A stretch of DNA of 28,075 bases from a virus. The translations under genes were made by a program, and so were the position numbers. The notes below the pieces were generated by a model. The model searched no databases, had not been told where the DNA came from, and saw nothing but the letters and a program-made list of their open reading frames with translations. Position 1 is the first letter of the stretch. Every line of letters starts with the position of its first letter. This document shows positions 22,709-28,075 of the stretch, in pieces. The DNA is taken from IMG/VR virus record IMGVR_UViG_3300025316_001112, positions 1-28,075 of that record. One strand, written 5' to 3'.

Positions 22709-23642
22709 CTAAAGCAAGATTCTTCACATTCACCGCCGCTGTGGTTTCCGTTCCGACCCCGATAACCGCCCTGTCCCCGGCAACCTCAAGCACCGTGTAG
22801 GTCTTGTGGTAAACAGCAAACGGCTTCCCGTCATACTGTACGGCCTTCAGCACCTTCACCGTGCAGCCCTTTGTAATCTTCTTTGTCACAGGCTTTGCGG
22901 GTTTTACCGGCGCTGCGGGCTTCGTTGGCTTTACCGGTGTTGCCGGTTTCACGGGTACCGGAGGCTTCACGGGTACCGGAGGCTTTACAGGTGCCGGCGC
23001 CGTAGTCTTTGCAAAACCGTTCATCCCGGCGCGTCTGATAATTCCGGGGTAATCCTTCAGCGCGTAGTCCACATCGTTGCTGCCGCCGATGCCCGGTACC
23101 GGCGCCCCGCCGTATTGCCATATTCCGGCGTCGGTGCGGTCGCAGGTGTCATGGTACCAGGCGTACCAAAGGTCAAACTCCTTGAGCGCCGTCATGTCAA
23201 ACATGTTGTTGCAGTAATCCTGGTTGCTGTAGTTCATCGGGTAATAACCGAGTACCTTTACCTTTGTCAAAAATGCCAGCGCGAAAGCCGTGGCAAGCGC
23301 TTTGGTGATGATAACGTTCTTGTCCTTGGCGTAACGCACGCCGTCGTATTCGAGGTCGTAACATACCGGGTATTCCACCCTGAACGGCTTGATAAGCTCG
23401 ATGCAGCGTTCAGCCTCCATGGCCGCGGCCGCGGCGGTGAGCGCGTAGCTGAACCAGTATACCCCGCACGGGATTTTAAGCCGGTTGCATTCGCTGATGT
23501 TGCGCTCAAACTGTTTGTCCGTTGTGTTGCCGTACCCGGCGCGGATCATCGCGAACTTGATGCCGTTGCATTTGACCTTGTCCCAGTTGATAAGCCCCTG
23601 GTGTTCCGATACGTCGATTCCCTTAATTTTGATATATGGCAT
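22692..23642 (-). CDS. GH25 muramidase endolysin
   Basis: A 316-aa lysozyme that cleaves the MurNAc-GlcNAc bond of peptidoglycan. The GH25 domain takes residues ~1-205: GIDVSEHQG at 8-16, DLEYD at 96-100 (catalytic acids), IWQY at 174-177 and NDVDYA at 189-194. The linker at ~215-252 is a PVKP-type low-complexity run. The end (257-316) looks like an SH3-like cell-wall binding unit. There is no signal peptide, so holin help is needed; the holin gene lies beyond Mor. Ribosome site AGGAGG. It sits unusually far upstream, in the middle region. Confidence 0.92.
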   Translation of the reverse strand: MPYIKIKGIDVSEHQGLINWDKVKCNGIKFAMIRAGYGNTTDKQFERNISECNRLKIPCGVYWFSYALTAAAAAMEAERCIELIKPFRVEYPVCYDLEYDGVRYAKDKNVIITKALATAFALAFLTKVKVLGYYPMNYSNQDYCNNMFDMTALKEFDLWYAWYHDTCDRTDAGIWQYGGAPVPGIGGSNDVDYALKDYPGIIRRAGMNGFAKTTAPAPVKPPVPVKPPVPVKPATPVKPTKPAAPVKPAKPVTKKITKGCTVKVLKAVQYDGKPFAVYHKTYTVLEVAGDRAVIGVGTETTAAVNVKNLALVVSGK

Positions 23643-23747
23643 AATGTTAACCTCCTAAATTTTTATAAAATCTTTTACTTATTTGCCTCCCTTGTTAAAG
23701 GGAGGGGGACCGCTTGCGGTGGTGGGATTCCGTCCATCTTCCTACTT
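23643..23747 (-). other. Repeat-filled gap between Gp16-type gene and endolysin
   Basis: 105 bp holding heptads and a family A palindrome (23686-23729), then AT-rich leader and the AGGAGG site of the endolysin. Confidence 0.75.
23686..23729 (-). repeat. Palindromic repeat, family A copy 4
   Basis: CCTCCCTT-gtta-AAGGGAGG, second stem ACCGC-TT-GCGGT, then GGTGGGATT. It matches the copies at 26730 and 27334 except for one loop base. Confidence 0.9.
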
Positions 23748-23769
23748 TTAACTTCCCACTTCCAGCTTT
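23735..23769 (-). repeat. Heptad tract encoding the C-terminus of the Gp16-type protein
   Basis: CATCTTC, CTACTTT, TAACTTC, CCACTTC, CAGCTTT. The stop at 23748-23750 lies in the third unit, and the last residues (KLEVGS) come from repeat units. Confidence 0.75.
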
Positions 23770-24212
23770 TCCCTGTCCACCATTTTCTTAAGCGCCTCAA
23801 TCATCTTGTGGCACTGCGGTACCGTCAGCCATTCGATTCTGTCAACATGGAACATCTTTTTGCAAAAGCCGGTAACCCGCTTGTTGTTTTTGTTCCACCC
23901 GAGCTCGCCCGTCAGCGCGAATATCTTCCTGCGCAGTGCTTCCGTGTCCGGGTTTCCGCCTTCATCGGTGCGCTTCTTGCTCTTAACGGCGCCCGCTGCG
24001 GCTGTGTCTTTCATGTTTGCGAGGATCCGGCACACGTTGTCTACCTCGCCCTGCGTCATCTTCCGGATGCTCTGCTTTCCGGTCTCGCGCTCTACCAATG
24101 CGTAAAGGTCTTCATCCGGGAGCGCCAGCTCCGGGCACTTGGCCAATCCCCACATCGTGCGGATAGAACAGTTTGTCAGAAACGGTCTGCCGTTATTATT
24201 GTTTGCTGCCAT
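23748..24212 (-). CDS. gemA: Gp16 / GemA-type regulatory protein (DUF1018)
   Basis: A 154-aa protein. It has RTMWGLAKCPELALPDEDLYALVERETGKQSIRKMTQGEVDNV and RRKIFALTGELGWNKNNKRVTGFCKKMFHV, the two hallmark segments of DUF1018 (Mu Gp16 / GemA). In Mu the protein affects DNA supercoiling and host functions early in infection; a direct role here is not shown. The frame is open to 24284, but AGGAGG and the ATG at 24212 (MAANNNNG) fit best. Its end overlaps heptad repeats. Confidence 0.85.
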   Translation of the reverse strand: MAANNNNGRPFLTNCSIRTMWGLAKCPELALPDEDLYALVERETGKQSIRKMTQGEVDNVCRILANMKDTAAAGAVKSKKRTDEGGNPDTEALRRKIFALTGELGWNKNNKRVTGFCKKMFHVDRIEWLTVPQCHKMIEALKKMVDREKLEVGS

Positions 24213-24237
24213 TTTATTGCCTCCTATTTTAATAAAA

Positions 24238-24447
24238 TCAGTGCTCTTCCTGCTGTGCCTCGCCTGCATCAGGAGAGGTGGCACGCTTTAGCGTGACGGT
24301 GAGGTCGTTCTCTTCCTGCTTTGCCTCGTCTTTCTTCTCTGCCTGCGTCAGCGTGTTCCCCTTGCAGTTTGGGCAGATAAACAGTTCAAACAAGGTGTAT
24401 CCTGTGGTCTTGCACTTCTGGCAAATATACATTCCGGTAACTTTCAT
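24238..24447 (-). CDS. Zinc-ribbon protein with repeat-derived C-terminus
   Basis: A 69-aa protein, CxxC...CxxC (C9, C12, C25, C28), a zinc ribbon that resembles small phage early proteins of unknown role. The start at 24447 (MKVTGMYICQ) has GGGAG ahead; the longer start (24552) would run through a palindromic repeat and is rejected. Residues about 48-63 are encoded by a family B palindrome (24258-24305), so part of the C-terminal tail (DLTVTLKRATSPDAGE) is a translated repeat. Confidence 0.8.
   Translation of the reverse strand: MKVTGMYICQKCKTTGYTLFELFICPNCKGNTLTQAEKKDEAKQEENDLTVTLKRATSPDAGEAQQEEH
24258..24305 (-). repeat. Palindromic repeat, family B copy 4, within a gene
   Basis: CCTCGCCTGCATCAGGAGAGG and CACGCTTTAGCGTG, lying inside the zinc-ribbon CDS in frame with no stop. 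Other B copies lie between genes. Confidence 0.9.
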
Positions 24448-24582
24448 TGATATCACTCCCGTAATCTTCTTTACGTCCCTTGTTAAAGGGAGGGGGACCG
24501 TCGCAACGGTGGGGGGATTGCATCCTTTCGTTCTCCATCTACCGTCTAACATCTACCATCTAACATCTAATGTAGCCACTGC
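24448..24582 (-). other. Repeat-filled gap between Gam and zinc-ribbon gene
   Basis: 135 bp: heptads (24540-24588), a family A element (24475-24519), then leader. There is no gene. Confidence 0.75.
24475..24519 (-). repeat. Palindromic repeat, family A copy 5
   Basis: GTCCCTT-gtta-AAGGGAGG, second stem ACCGT-CGCA-ACGGT, then GGGGGGATTG. Same sequence as the copy at 22633. Confidence 0.9.
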
Positions 24583-24588
24583 CTACTG
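24540..24588 (-). repeat. Heptad repeat tract at the Gam stop
   Basis: TACCGTC, TAACATC, TACCATC, TAACATC, TAATGTA, GCCACTG, CCTACTG; the Gam stop (24583-24585) lies inside the last unit. Confidence 0.85.
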
Positions 24589-25086
24589 CTTTTGCAGCTT
24601 TTCCCTGTCCGCCTCATACCAAAACACATCTTCCTTTTTCAGCACAAGCCCCACCTTAACAATCTCATCCTCGCTGTATTTCTTGAGCACGTCCTTGTTG
24701 ATGGTTTCCGTCGTCACAATGCAGTCGTGCATCTTGCGGGATTTCAGCGTATTGATAAGGCTTTCAAGCTTCTCCTTTGCCTTCGGCAGCAGTATCTTTG
24801 TGCTCAGGCGGAACCCGGTCTTGCCGAAATTGAGCGTCTTGGTCTTGCCGTCCAGTTCCTCCCGGTGCTCTTCCACAAACGCCTTGATGTCCTTGCCGAG
24901 TGCCGATATATGGTCCTGCAGCGGTTTGGCCTCCTGCGCTGCCGTCACCTTGGCGCCGGCAATCTGCTTGTTCATTTCCCCTTCGATGTCGAGCAGGTCA
25001 ATTTCCGCCTCCGCGATTTCCTTCAGCGCGTTGTCAATGTCCTCCCATGTCTTAAAGTTCGGTGTTTCCTTAATCTTTGTTCTCAT
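24583..25086 (-). CDS. gam: Gam-like host-nuclease inhibitor
   Basis: A 167-aa helical protein of the Mu Gam family: FKTWEDIDNALKEIAEAEIDLLDIEGEMN, a coiled coil to about 75, then GKTKTLNFGKTGFRLST, a conserved strand pair. Mu Gam is a Ku-like protein that binds DNA ends and protects them from host exonucleases. The frame is open up to 25161, but AAAGGAG lies before the ATG at 25086. It overlaps the preceding gene by 17 bp. Confidence 0.9.
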   Translation of the reverse strand: MRTKIKETPNFKTWEDIDNALKEIAEAEIDLLDIEGEMNKQIAGAKVTAAQEAKPLQDHISALGKDIKAFVEEHREELDGKTKTLNFGKTGFRLSTKILLPKAKEKLESLINTLKSRKMHDCIVTTETINKDVLKKYSEDEIVKVGLVLKKEDVFWYEADREKLQKQ

Positions 25087-25513
25087 TATTATTAGCTCCT
25101 TTCCGTGTTGCTTTTTTGGCAAAGTGGTAATGCTTGCCCATCTTGATTTGCTGTGAAACAATGATTAACCTTGCTTTCGGGTGGGCGGTGCCTTTTGCCT
25201 GCGCCATTTCCTTTTCGCAGTAACCCGTTTTTGTCTTAACCCCGTTTTCCGTAACGGTGTAAAAATAAACCTCGCCCATGTCCTTTATGGTTAACTCGGT
25301 GTCCTCATAAACCCAGCATTCCGAGGCAACCGGTTCGCTCCGGATGTCGCTTTGCTGCACCATGCTGTCCCGTAACCGGTTTAATTGCTCATTAACCCTG
25401 GTCTTAACAAGCGAGTCAAACCCACGATTCAGCGAAACCGCGGTCATCGCTTTTGACAAAACACACCCAATTTCAATAATTTCCTTTTCGCTCGCCGCAA
25501 CAATATATGCCAT
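25070..25513 (-). CDS. Hypothetical early protein (147 aa)
   Basis: I do not recognise it. The first half is helical (ASEKEIIEIGCVLSKAMTAVSL...). The second half has strands, GEVYFYTVTENGVKTKTGYC, and ends in a basic tail KKATRKGANNNENKD. AAGGAG lies ahead of the ATG. It lies between MuB and Gam and overlaps Gam by 17 bp, so it belongs to the early operon of unknown-function genes of Mu-like phages. Confidence 0.65.
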   Translation of the reverse strand: MAYIVAASEKEIIEIGCVLSKAMTAVSLNRGFDSLVKTRVNEQLNRLRDSMVQQSDIRSEPVASECWVYEDTELTIKDMGEVYFYTVTENGVKTKTGYCEKEMAQAKGTAHPKARLIIVSQQIKMGKHYHFAKKATRKGANNNENKD

Positions 25514-25561
25514 ATATTTCAGCTCCTTATCTTTTTAATGCCCCCTTGCTTCTTTCCCTGC

Positions 25562-25608
25562 GTCCCTTGTTAAAGGGAGGGGGACCGTCGCAACACGGTG
25601 GGGGGATT
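25562..25608 (-). repeat. Palindromic repeat, family A copy 6
   Basis: GTCCCTT-gtta-AAGGGAGG, then ACCGTCGCAACACGGT (loop longer by two bases), then GGGGGGATTCC. Confidence 0.85.
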
Positions 25609-25620
25609 CCGTTCCTCGTT

Positions 25621-25697
25621 CTCCATCTACCGTCTAATATCTACCATCTAACATCTAACGTACCTGCTGACCACTGCCCACTGCCCACTATCCACTG
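25621..25697 (-). repeat. Eleven-unit heptad repeat tract
   Basis: Eleven 7-bp units stand in perfect phase: CTCCATC, TACCGTC, TAATATC, TACCATC, TAACATC, TAACGTA, CCTGCTG, ACCACTG, CCCACTG, CCCACTA, TCCACTG. The unit sequence changes from the TAxxATC type to the CCACTG type halfway without loss of phase. Confidence 0.9.
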
Positions 25698-25712
25698 GCG
25701 GCCAAAGCCGCC
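25697..25712 (-). terminator. Small GC hairpin at the MuB-type stop
   Basis: GGCGGC-caaa-GCCGCC, immediately past the TAG stop. There is no T-run behind it; it may stabilise the mRNA end rather than terminate. Confidence 0.5.
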
Positions 25713-26674
25713 TAAAGCATCATCATCTTGCTTGCCCGGTTAATGATGTCCAGCGTGATGACGCCGTCGGTACCGCTTTCCGGCAGAATACGCAGCACAT
25801 TGTTGAGCGTCCTGTCCAGCAGCCGGAAGCATCCTGTCTGCCGGTTGCAGGCGCGGTTCTTCAGTTCATTGAGCGCGGCCTCGTCAGCTGTAAAAGTTTC
25901 AAGGTATTTGTCAACCTCCGCTTTTTGCAGGCCCTTCAGGCTCGCGTAAAAGTCAACCCGGTTAGCGAAGCGCGCAATATAGGTCTTTATCAGCGGCTCA
26001 AGCTTCGGTTCGCCGGCAATAACAAGCCCCACGTCGCTCTGGTCGAAGATGCCCCGGAGGATCTCCATTTTCTTCTGTGTGCTCTTGTTAATCAGCTTGT
26101 CCGCTTCATCGATAACAAGCAGGTACCCGCGGTTTACCCTAAAGAAATCACGCACGCCGTTCACGCGCTCCCAGATGGTCCCGTACGTCATCGGGATGCC
26201 CAGCGCGCGCTCAATGGCCTTTACAAGGTCCCTGCAGCTCATTGTGTCGTCGCATTCAAGGTAAGCGACCCGGGGCATTTTAGCGTAATGCTTCAGCGCG
26301 AACGATTTGCCGTAGCCCGTCTTGCCGATAATGATGCCGAGCCCGATATAATCCTGGCATGATTTGCACACGCCGATAATGTTGCCCGCGTCCTCGCTGT
26401 TAAAGATGCTGGTGTTTCTGGTAATGTTGGCGGTTGTTTTCGTGTGCTCTTCCCCGGCAAATTCAGCGAGGAATGCATTGAGCTTTTCCTCAAGTTCCGT
26501 CGCGTCGTTGTCGTATTTGCCGGCAAGGTAGCGGCTCACCGTCGAGCGGCTGTAATTAATGGCGCTTGCAAGCTCCGTGATAGTGAGTTTGGAGCGTTTA
26601 ATATAGTCGTTGACCTTGTCGGCCAGTGATAATGCGCTGAAATTGCCCTGGTAAATTTTTCCTGCTGCTTCCAT
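25712..26674 (-). CDS. MuB-type transposition AAA+ ATPase
   Basis: A 320-aa AAA+ protein with Walker A GKTGYGKS at 117-124 and Walker B LLVIDEAD at 185-192; residues ~18-60 form a helix-turn-helix (TITELASAINYSRSTVSRYL). This is the Mu B layout: DNA-binding N-terminus, ATPase core, C-terminal helical part. It picks target DNA, polymerises on it, and stimulates the transposase; it also protects the phage from self-insertion. The gene is separated from the transposase gene by a cassette flanked by a 105-bp duplication. AAGGAAG lies ahead of the ATG. Confidence 0.93.
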   Translation of the reverse strand: MEAAGKIYQGNFSALSLADKVNDYIKRSKLTITELASAINYSRSTVSRYLAGKYDNDATELEEKLNAFLAEFAGEEHTKTTANITRNTSIFNSEDAGNIIGVCKSCQDYIGLGIIIGKTGYGKSFALKHYAKMPRVAYLECDDTMSCRDLVKAIERALGIPMTYGTIWERVNGVRDFFRVNRGYLLVIDEADKLINKSTQKKMEILRGIFDQSDVGLVIAGEPKLEPLIKTYIARFANRVDFYASLKGLQKAEVDKYLETFTADEAALNELKNRACNRQTGCFRLLDRTLNNVLRILPESGTDGVITLDIINRASKMMML

Positions 26675-26775
26675 GCTTTTTTACTTCCTTTCAACTCTCA
26701 TTATGGTTTTAATTTTTGTTTCTGATTTGCCTCCCTTGTCAAAGGGAGGGGGACCGCTTGCGGTGGTGGGATTTA
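26671..26775 (-). repeat. 105-bp direct repeat, copy near MuB
   Basis: Identical by eye over 105 bp to 27275-27379. It holds the MuB start codon, its ribosome site AAGGAAG, an AT-rich leader and the family A element (26730-26773). Both copies lie on the same strand, 604 bp apart. Confidence 0.95.
26730..26773 (-). repeat. Palindromic repeat, family A copy 7
   Basis: CCTCCCTT-gtca-AAGGGAGG, second stem ACCGC-TT-GCGGT, then GGTGGGATT. It is part of the 105-bp direct repeat. Confidence 0.9.
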
Positions 26776-26776
26776 C

Positions 26777-26805
26777 TTGTAATATTTCTTTATTTGCGTT
26801 ATGAT
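26777..26805 (+). promoter_or_regulatory. Candidate promoter for the plus-strand gene
   Basis: TTGTAA (26777-26782), 17-bp AT-rich spacer, TATGAT (26800-26805). Spacing is optimal, the -10 has 5/6 and the -35 has 4/6 matches to sigma-70. The plus-strand gene starts 23 bp further on. Confidence 0.6.
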
Positions 26806-26827
26806 GTTCGCGAAAGGGGGTGAAAAT

Positions 26828-27034
26828 ATGCTTGATTTTGAAAGTTTCGCTTTAAGTCTGACACCGGAAAAATTGAATGATATTCAAAAATCGGCTCAAG
26901 AACTCGCGAACAAAGTACCTATTCCTATTGTTGATGATTCCATATTACCAAAATTGAATTGGAAACTTAATATGGTATCCGCTTACCAAACAATTGAAAT
27001 CCTGCGCCTTTATCATGCGTCTATGAATCCTTAG
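26828..27034 (+). CDS. Plus-strand cargo gene (moron-like, 68 aa)
   Basis: The only credible plus-strand gene of the window. AAAGGGGG lies 7 bp ahead of the ATG at 26828; an upstream ATG at 26801 overlaps the promoter and is rejected. The product MLDFESFALSLTPEKLNDI... is helical, acidic-amphipathic, 68 aa, and unknown to me. It runs against all phage genes, has its own promoter, and overlaps the end of the 27021-27278 gene by 14 bp. These are signs of a cargo gene expressed in the prophage state. Confidence 0.65.
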   Translation: MLDFESFALSLTPEKLNDIQKSAQELANKVPIPIVDDSILPKLNWKLNMVSAYQTIEILRLYHASMNP

Positions 27035-27278
27035 CCGGTTTCAAATCTTTCGTGTATTCCTCAATTTCTGAGAAGAATCTAACCATTTTAGCGATTACTT
27101 CCTTGGGTATGAGCGCTGCATCTGCGTCCGGCTGGCTTTTTTCTATGGTTATAAAGTCAATTGTTCTCACTATCTCACACATTGCGTCGGTAACGCCGAT
27201 TGCTGCCTCATCACTTTTCTTTGCGAGCTCCGCTAACAGTTCCAGCTGTTTGCGGAGTATCTCTTTTTCCTTTTCCAT
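27021..27278 (-). CDS. Hypothetical helical cassette protein (85 aa)
   Basis: An 85-aa protein with a charged helix start (MEKEKEILRKQLELLAELAKK), a mid segment with aromatic and Ile residues, and a C-terminal helix. I do not recognise it. Its start codon and AAGGAAG ribosome site are inside the second copy of the 105-bp direct repeat, the same leader used by MuB. It converges on and overlaps the plus-strand gene by 14 bp. Confidence 0.6.
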   Translation of the reverse strand: MEKEKEILRKQLELLAELAKKSDEAAIGVTDAMCEIVRTIDFITIEKSQPDADAALIPKEVIAKMVRFFSEIEEYTKDLKPAKDS

Positions 27279-27379
27279 GCTTTTTTACTTCCTTTCAACT
27301 CTCATTATGGTTTTAATTTTTGTTTCTGATTTGCCTCCCTTGTCAAAGGGAGGGGGACCGCTTGCGGTGGTGGGATTTA
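27275..27379 (-). repeat. 105-bp direct repeat, copy near MuA
   Basis: Second copy, holding the start codon of the 27021-27278 gene at one end and the transposase stop codon TAA (27377-27379) at the other; the family A element is at 27334-27377. Confidence 0.95.
27334..27377 (-). repeat. Palindromic repeat, family A copy 8
   Basis: Same as the copy at 26730, with TGTCAAAGGG loop. It directly abuts the transposase stop with no heptad tract in between, the only such case. Confidence 0.9.
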
Positions 27380-28075
27380 ACTCAAATTGCGTATTATCTC
27401 ATACGCTTCATCCGCTTTTTTTTGCATCCACGGGTCTATTGTCCTTATCTCTTCATCCTGTTGGATTTTCGCCGTTTTTGGTTTGCTCTTTTTGTCCTTG
27501 GCCGCAGCCTTAGCCTCTGCCCGGTATTCCTTGTCATCCGGCAGCTGCACAACCTTCTCGTTTCGCGCGTCGTTCTTAACCGTAAGGTCTAACCCGCCCA
27601 CAACCATTGGCGTGCCGCCGTCATTCTGTCCCCGGAGCTCATACGGTGTGCGGAACTCGGCAAGCAGCTCCTGTGTCTCGCGTATCTGCCTCTTTTGGTT
27701 CCGGATGTGCGTCTCCAGGGCGGCCTGTGATACCCCGGGCGCGAATTGGAGCAGCTCCGCGGATACTGCCTCGCATATTTTCTTGCCGCTTCGGTCATAA
27801 ACATAGAGTTTTGTAACGTCGTTAAGGTCCCATTTCACCCCGACCGTCTCGCCGATGTAATGGCAAAGCTCATAATCTGTGTAGAGTGTGCCGAATTTCA
27901 TAATGCCCTGGTTGCGCACAAGCGCTTTGTCGGCATTCATCAGCATAATGGCCGCGTATTCCCTTGGCGGTGATGCTTTTATGTACCGTTCTTCGGCGTT
28001 TTCAAAGAGCGAAATAGGCGTTATGTGCTTCTCCCGGTCTTTCCGGAGTGAACTGTGCTCCCGCTTGTGGTAAAA
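27377..28075 (-). CDS. MuA-type transposase, C-terminal part (cut by window edge)
   Basis: A 232-aa fragment, open from the window edge. It starts FYHKREHSSLRKDREKHITP, with catalytic core residues missing off-window. Residues ~50-130 match the Mu transposase C-terminal beta-barrel (NADKALVRNQGIMKFGTLYTDYEL ... VTKLYVYDRSGKKICEA). After it comes a coiled helix and a basic, disordered tail ending RTIDPWMQKKADEAYEIIRNLS, where MuA contacts MuB and ClpX. The gene makes the transposase that cuts the phage ends; it lies upstream of the MuB-type gene, with the cassette between. Confidence 0.85.
   Translation of the reverse strand, partial: FYHKREHSSLRKDREKHITPISLFENAEERYIKASPPREYAAIMLMNADKALVRNQGIMKFGTLYTDYELCHYIGETVGVKWDLNDVTKLYVYDRSGKKICEAVSAELLQFAPGVSQAALETHIRNQKRQIRETQELLAEFRTPYELRGQNDGGTPMVVGGLDLTVKNDARNEKVVQLPDDKEYRAEAKAAAKDKKSKPKTAKIQQDEEIRTIDPWMQKKADEAYEIIRNLS

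Larger units (their letters stand above)
25514..25711 (-). other. Repeat-filled gap after MuB-type gene
   Basis: 198 bp with no gene. It starts with a GGCGGC/GCCGCC hairpin at the stop (25697-25712), then an 11-unit heptad tract (25621-25697), then a family A copy at 25562-25608. Confidence 0.8.

Noticed and set aside
22806-24296. Open plus-strand frame of 496 codons
   Set aside because: It lies opposite GH25 and Gp16-type genes, has Arg/Leu/His-rich composition, crosses the intergenic repeats and has no ribosome site. It is an antisense shadow.
13786-27377. Repeats as a CRISPR array
   Set aside because: The repeats are spread between genes, each a double hairpin with no equal-length spacers, and no cas gene is nearby.
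13786-27377. Repeats as insertion sequences or MITEs with target duplications
   Set aside because: No constant short direct duplications were seen at the edges, and there is no transposase other than the phage one. A MITE-like origin is not excluded but cannot be shown.
1-28075. tRNA genes, rRNA, phage end sequences
   Set aside because: No cloverleaf, rRNA core sequence or Mu-type terminal TG...CA with host junction was seen by eye.

Overview
The window is about 28 kb of a Mu-like transposable prophage (myovirus-type tail). Almost everything is read on the minus strand, from high to low coordinates. Bacterium-side clues point to Bacillota: strong GGAGG-type ribosome sites before nearly every gene, a GH25 muramidase with an LL-H-type holin as lysis proteins, and dispersed palindromic repeats of a style I associate with Negativicutes. 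The class assignment is a guess.

Layout in transcription order (right to left). (1) Early/replication: C-terminal part of a MuA-type transposase cut by the right edge (27377-28075); a small two-gene cassette bounded by a perfect 105-bp direct repeat (26776-27274), holding the only credible plus-strand gene; a MuB-type AAA+ protein; an unknown 147-aa protein; Gam; a zinc ribbon; and a Gp16/GemA-type protein. (2) Lysis and middle regulation: GH25 endolysin, then a Mor-family activator, then a 474-bp gene-free regulatory gap. (3) Late operon start: holin, two small proteins and the Gp27-type protein. (4) Packaging and head: terminase, portal, F-type morphogenesis protein, I-type protease with a nested scaffold start, cement protein, gpT-type capsid, then DUF1320, virion morphogenesis protein G, and probable tail terminator. 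(5) Tail: sheath, tube, tail chaperone with a -1 frameshift extension, tape measure, hub, spike-like protein, wedge proteins including a J-type protein, a Gp48-type protein, small fibre-region proteins, a C-type-lectin-fold receptor-binding protein that looks like a diversity-generating-retroelement target, and a terminal unknown structural protein.

The most unusual structure is between the genes. From 13.7 to 27.4 kb nearly every gap has the same composite: gene stop codon, a tract of 7-bp-period repeats touching or overlapping the stop, one or more paired-hairpin palindromic repeats (families A and B), then the ribosome site of the next gene. The hairpins differ in sequence between copies yet keep pairing, and some repeats encode protein C-termini. 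None of this is seen in the tail module at 1-13.7 kb. No transposon end, att site, repressor, tRNA or CRISPR array is visible; the phage left and right ends lie outside the window.
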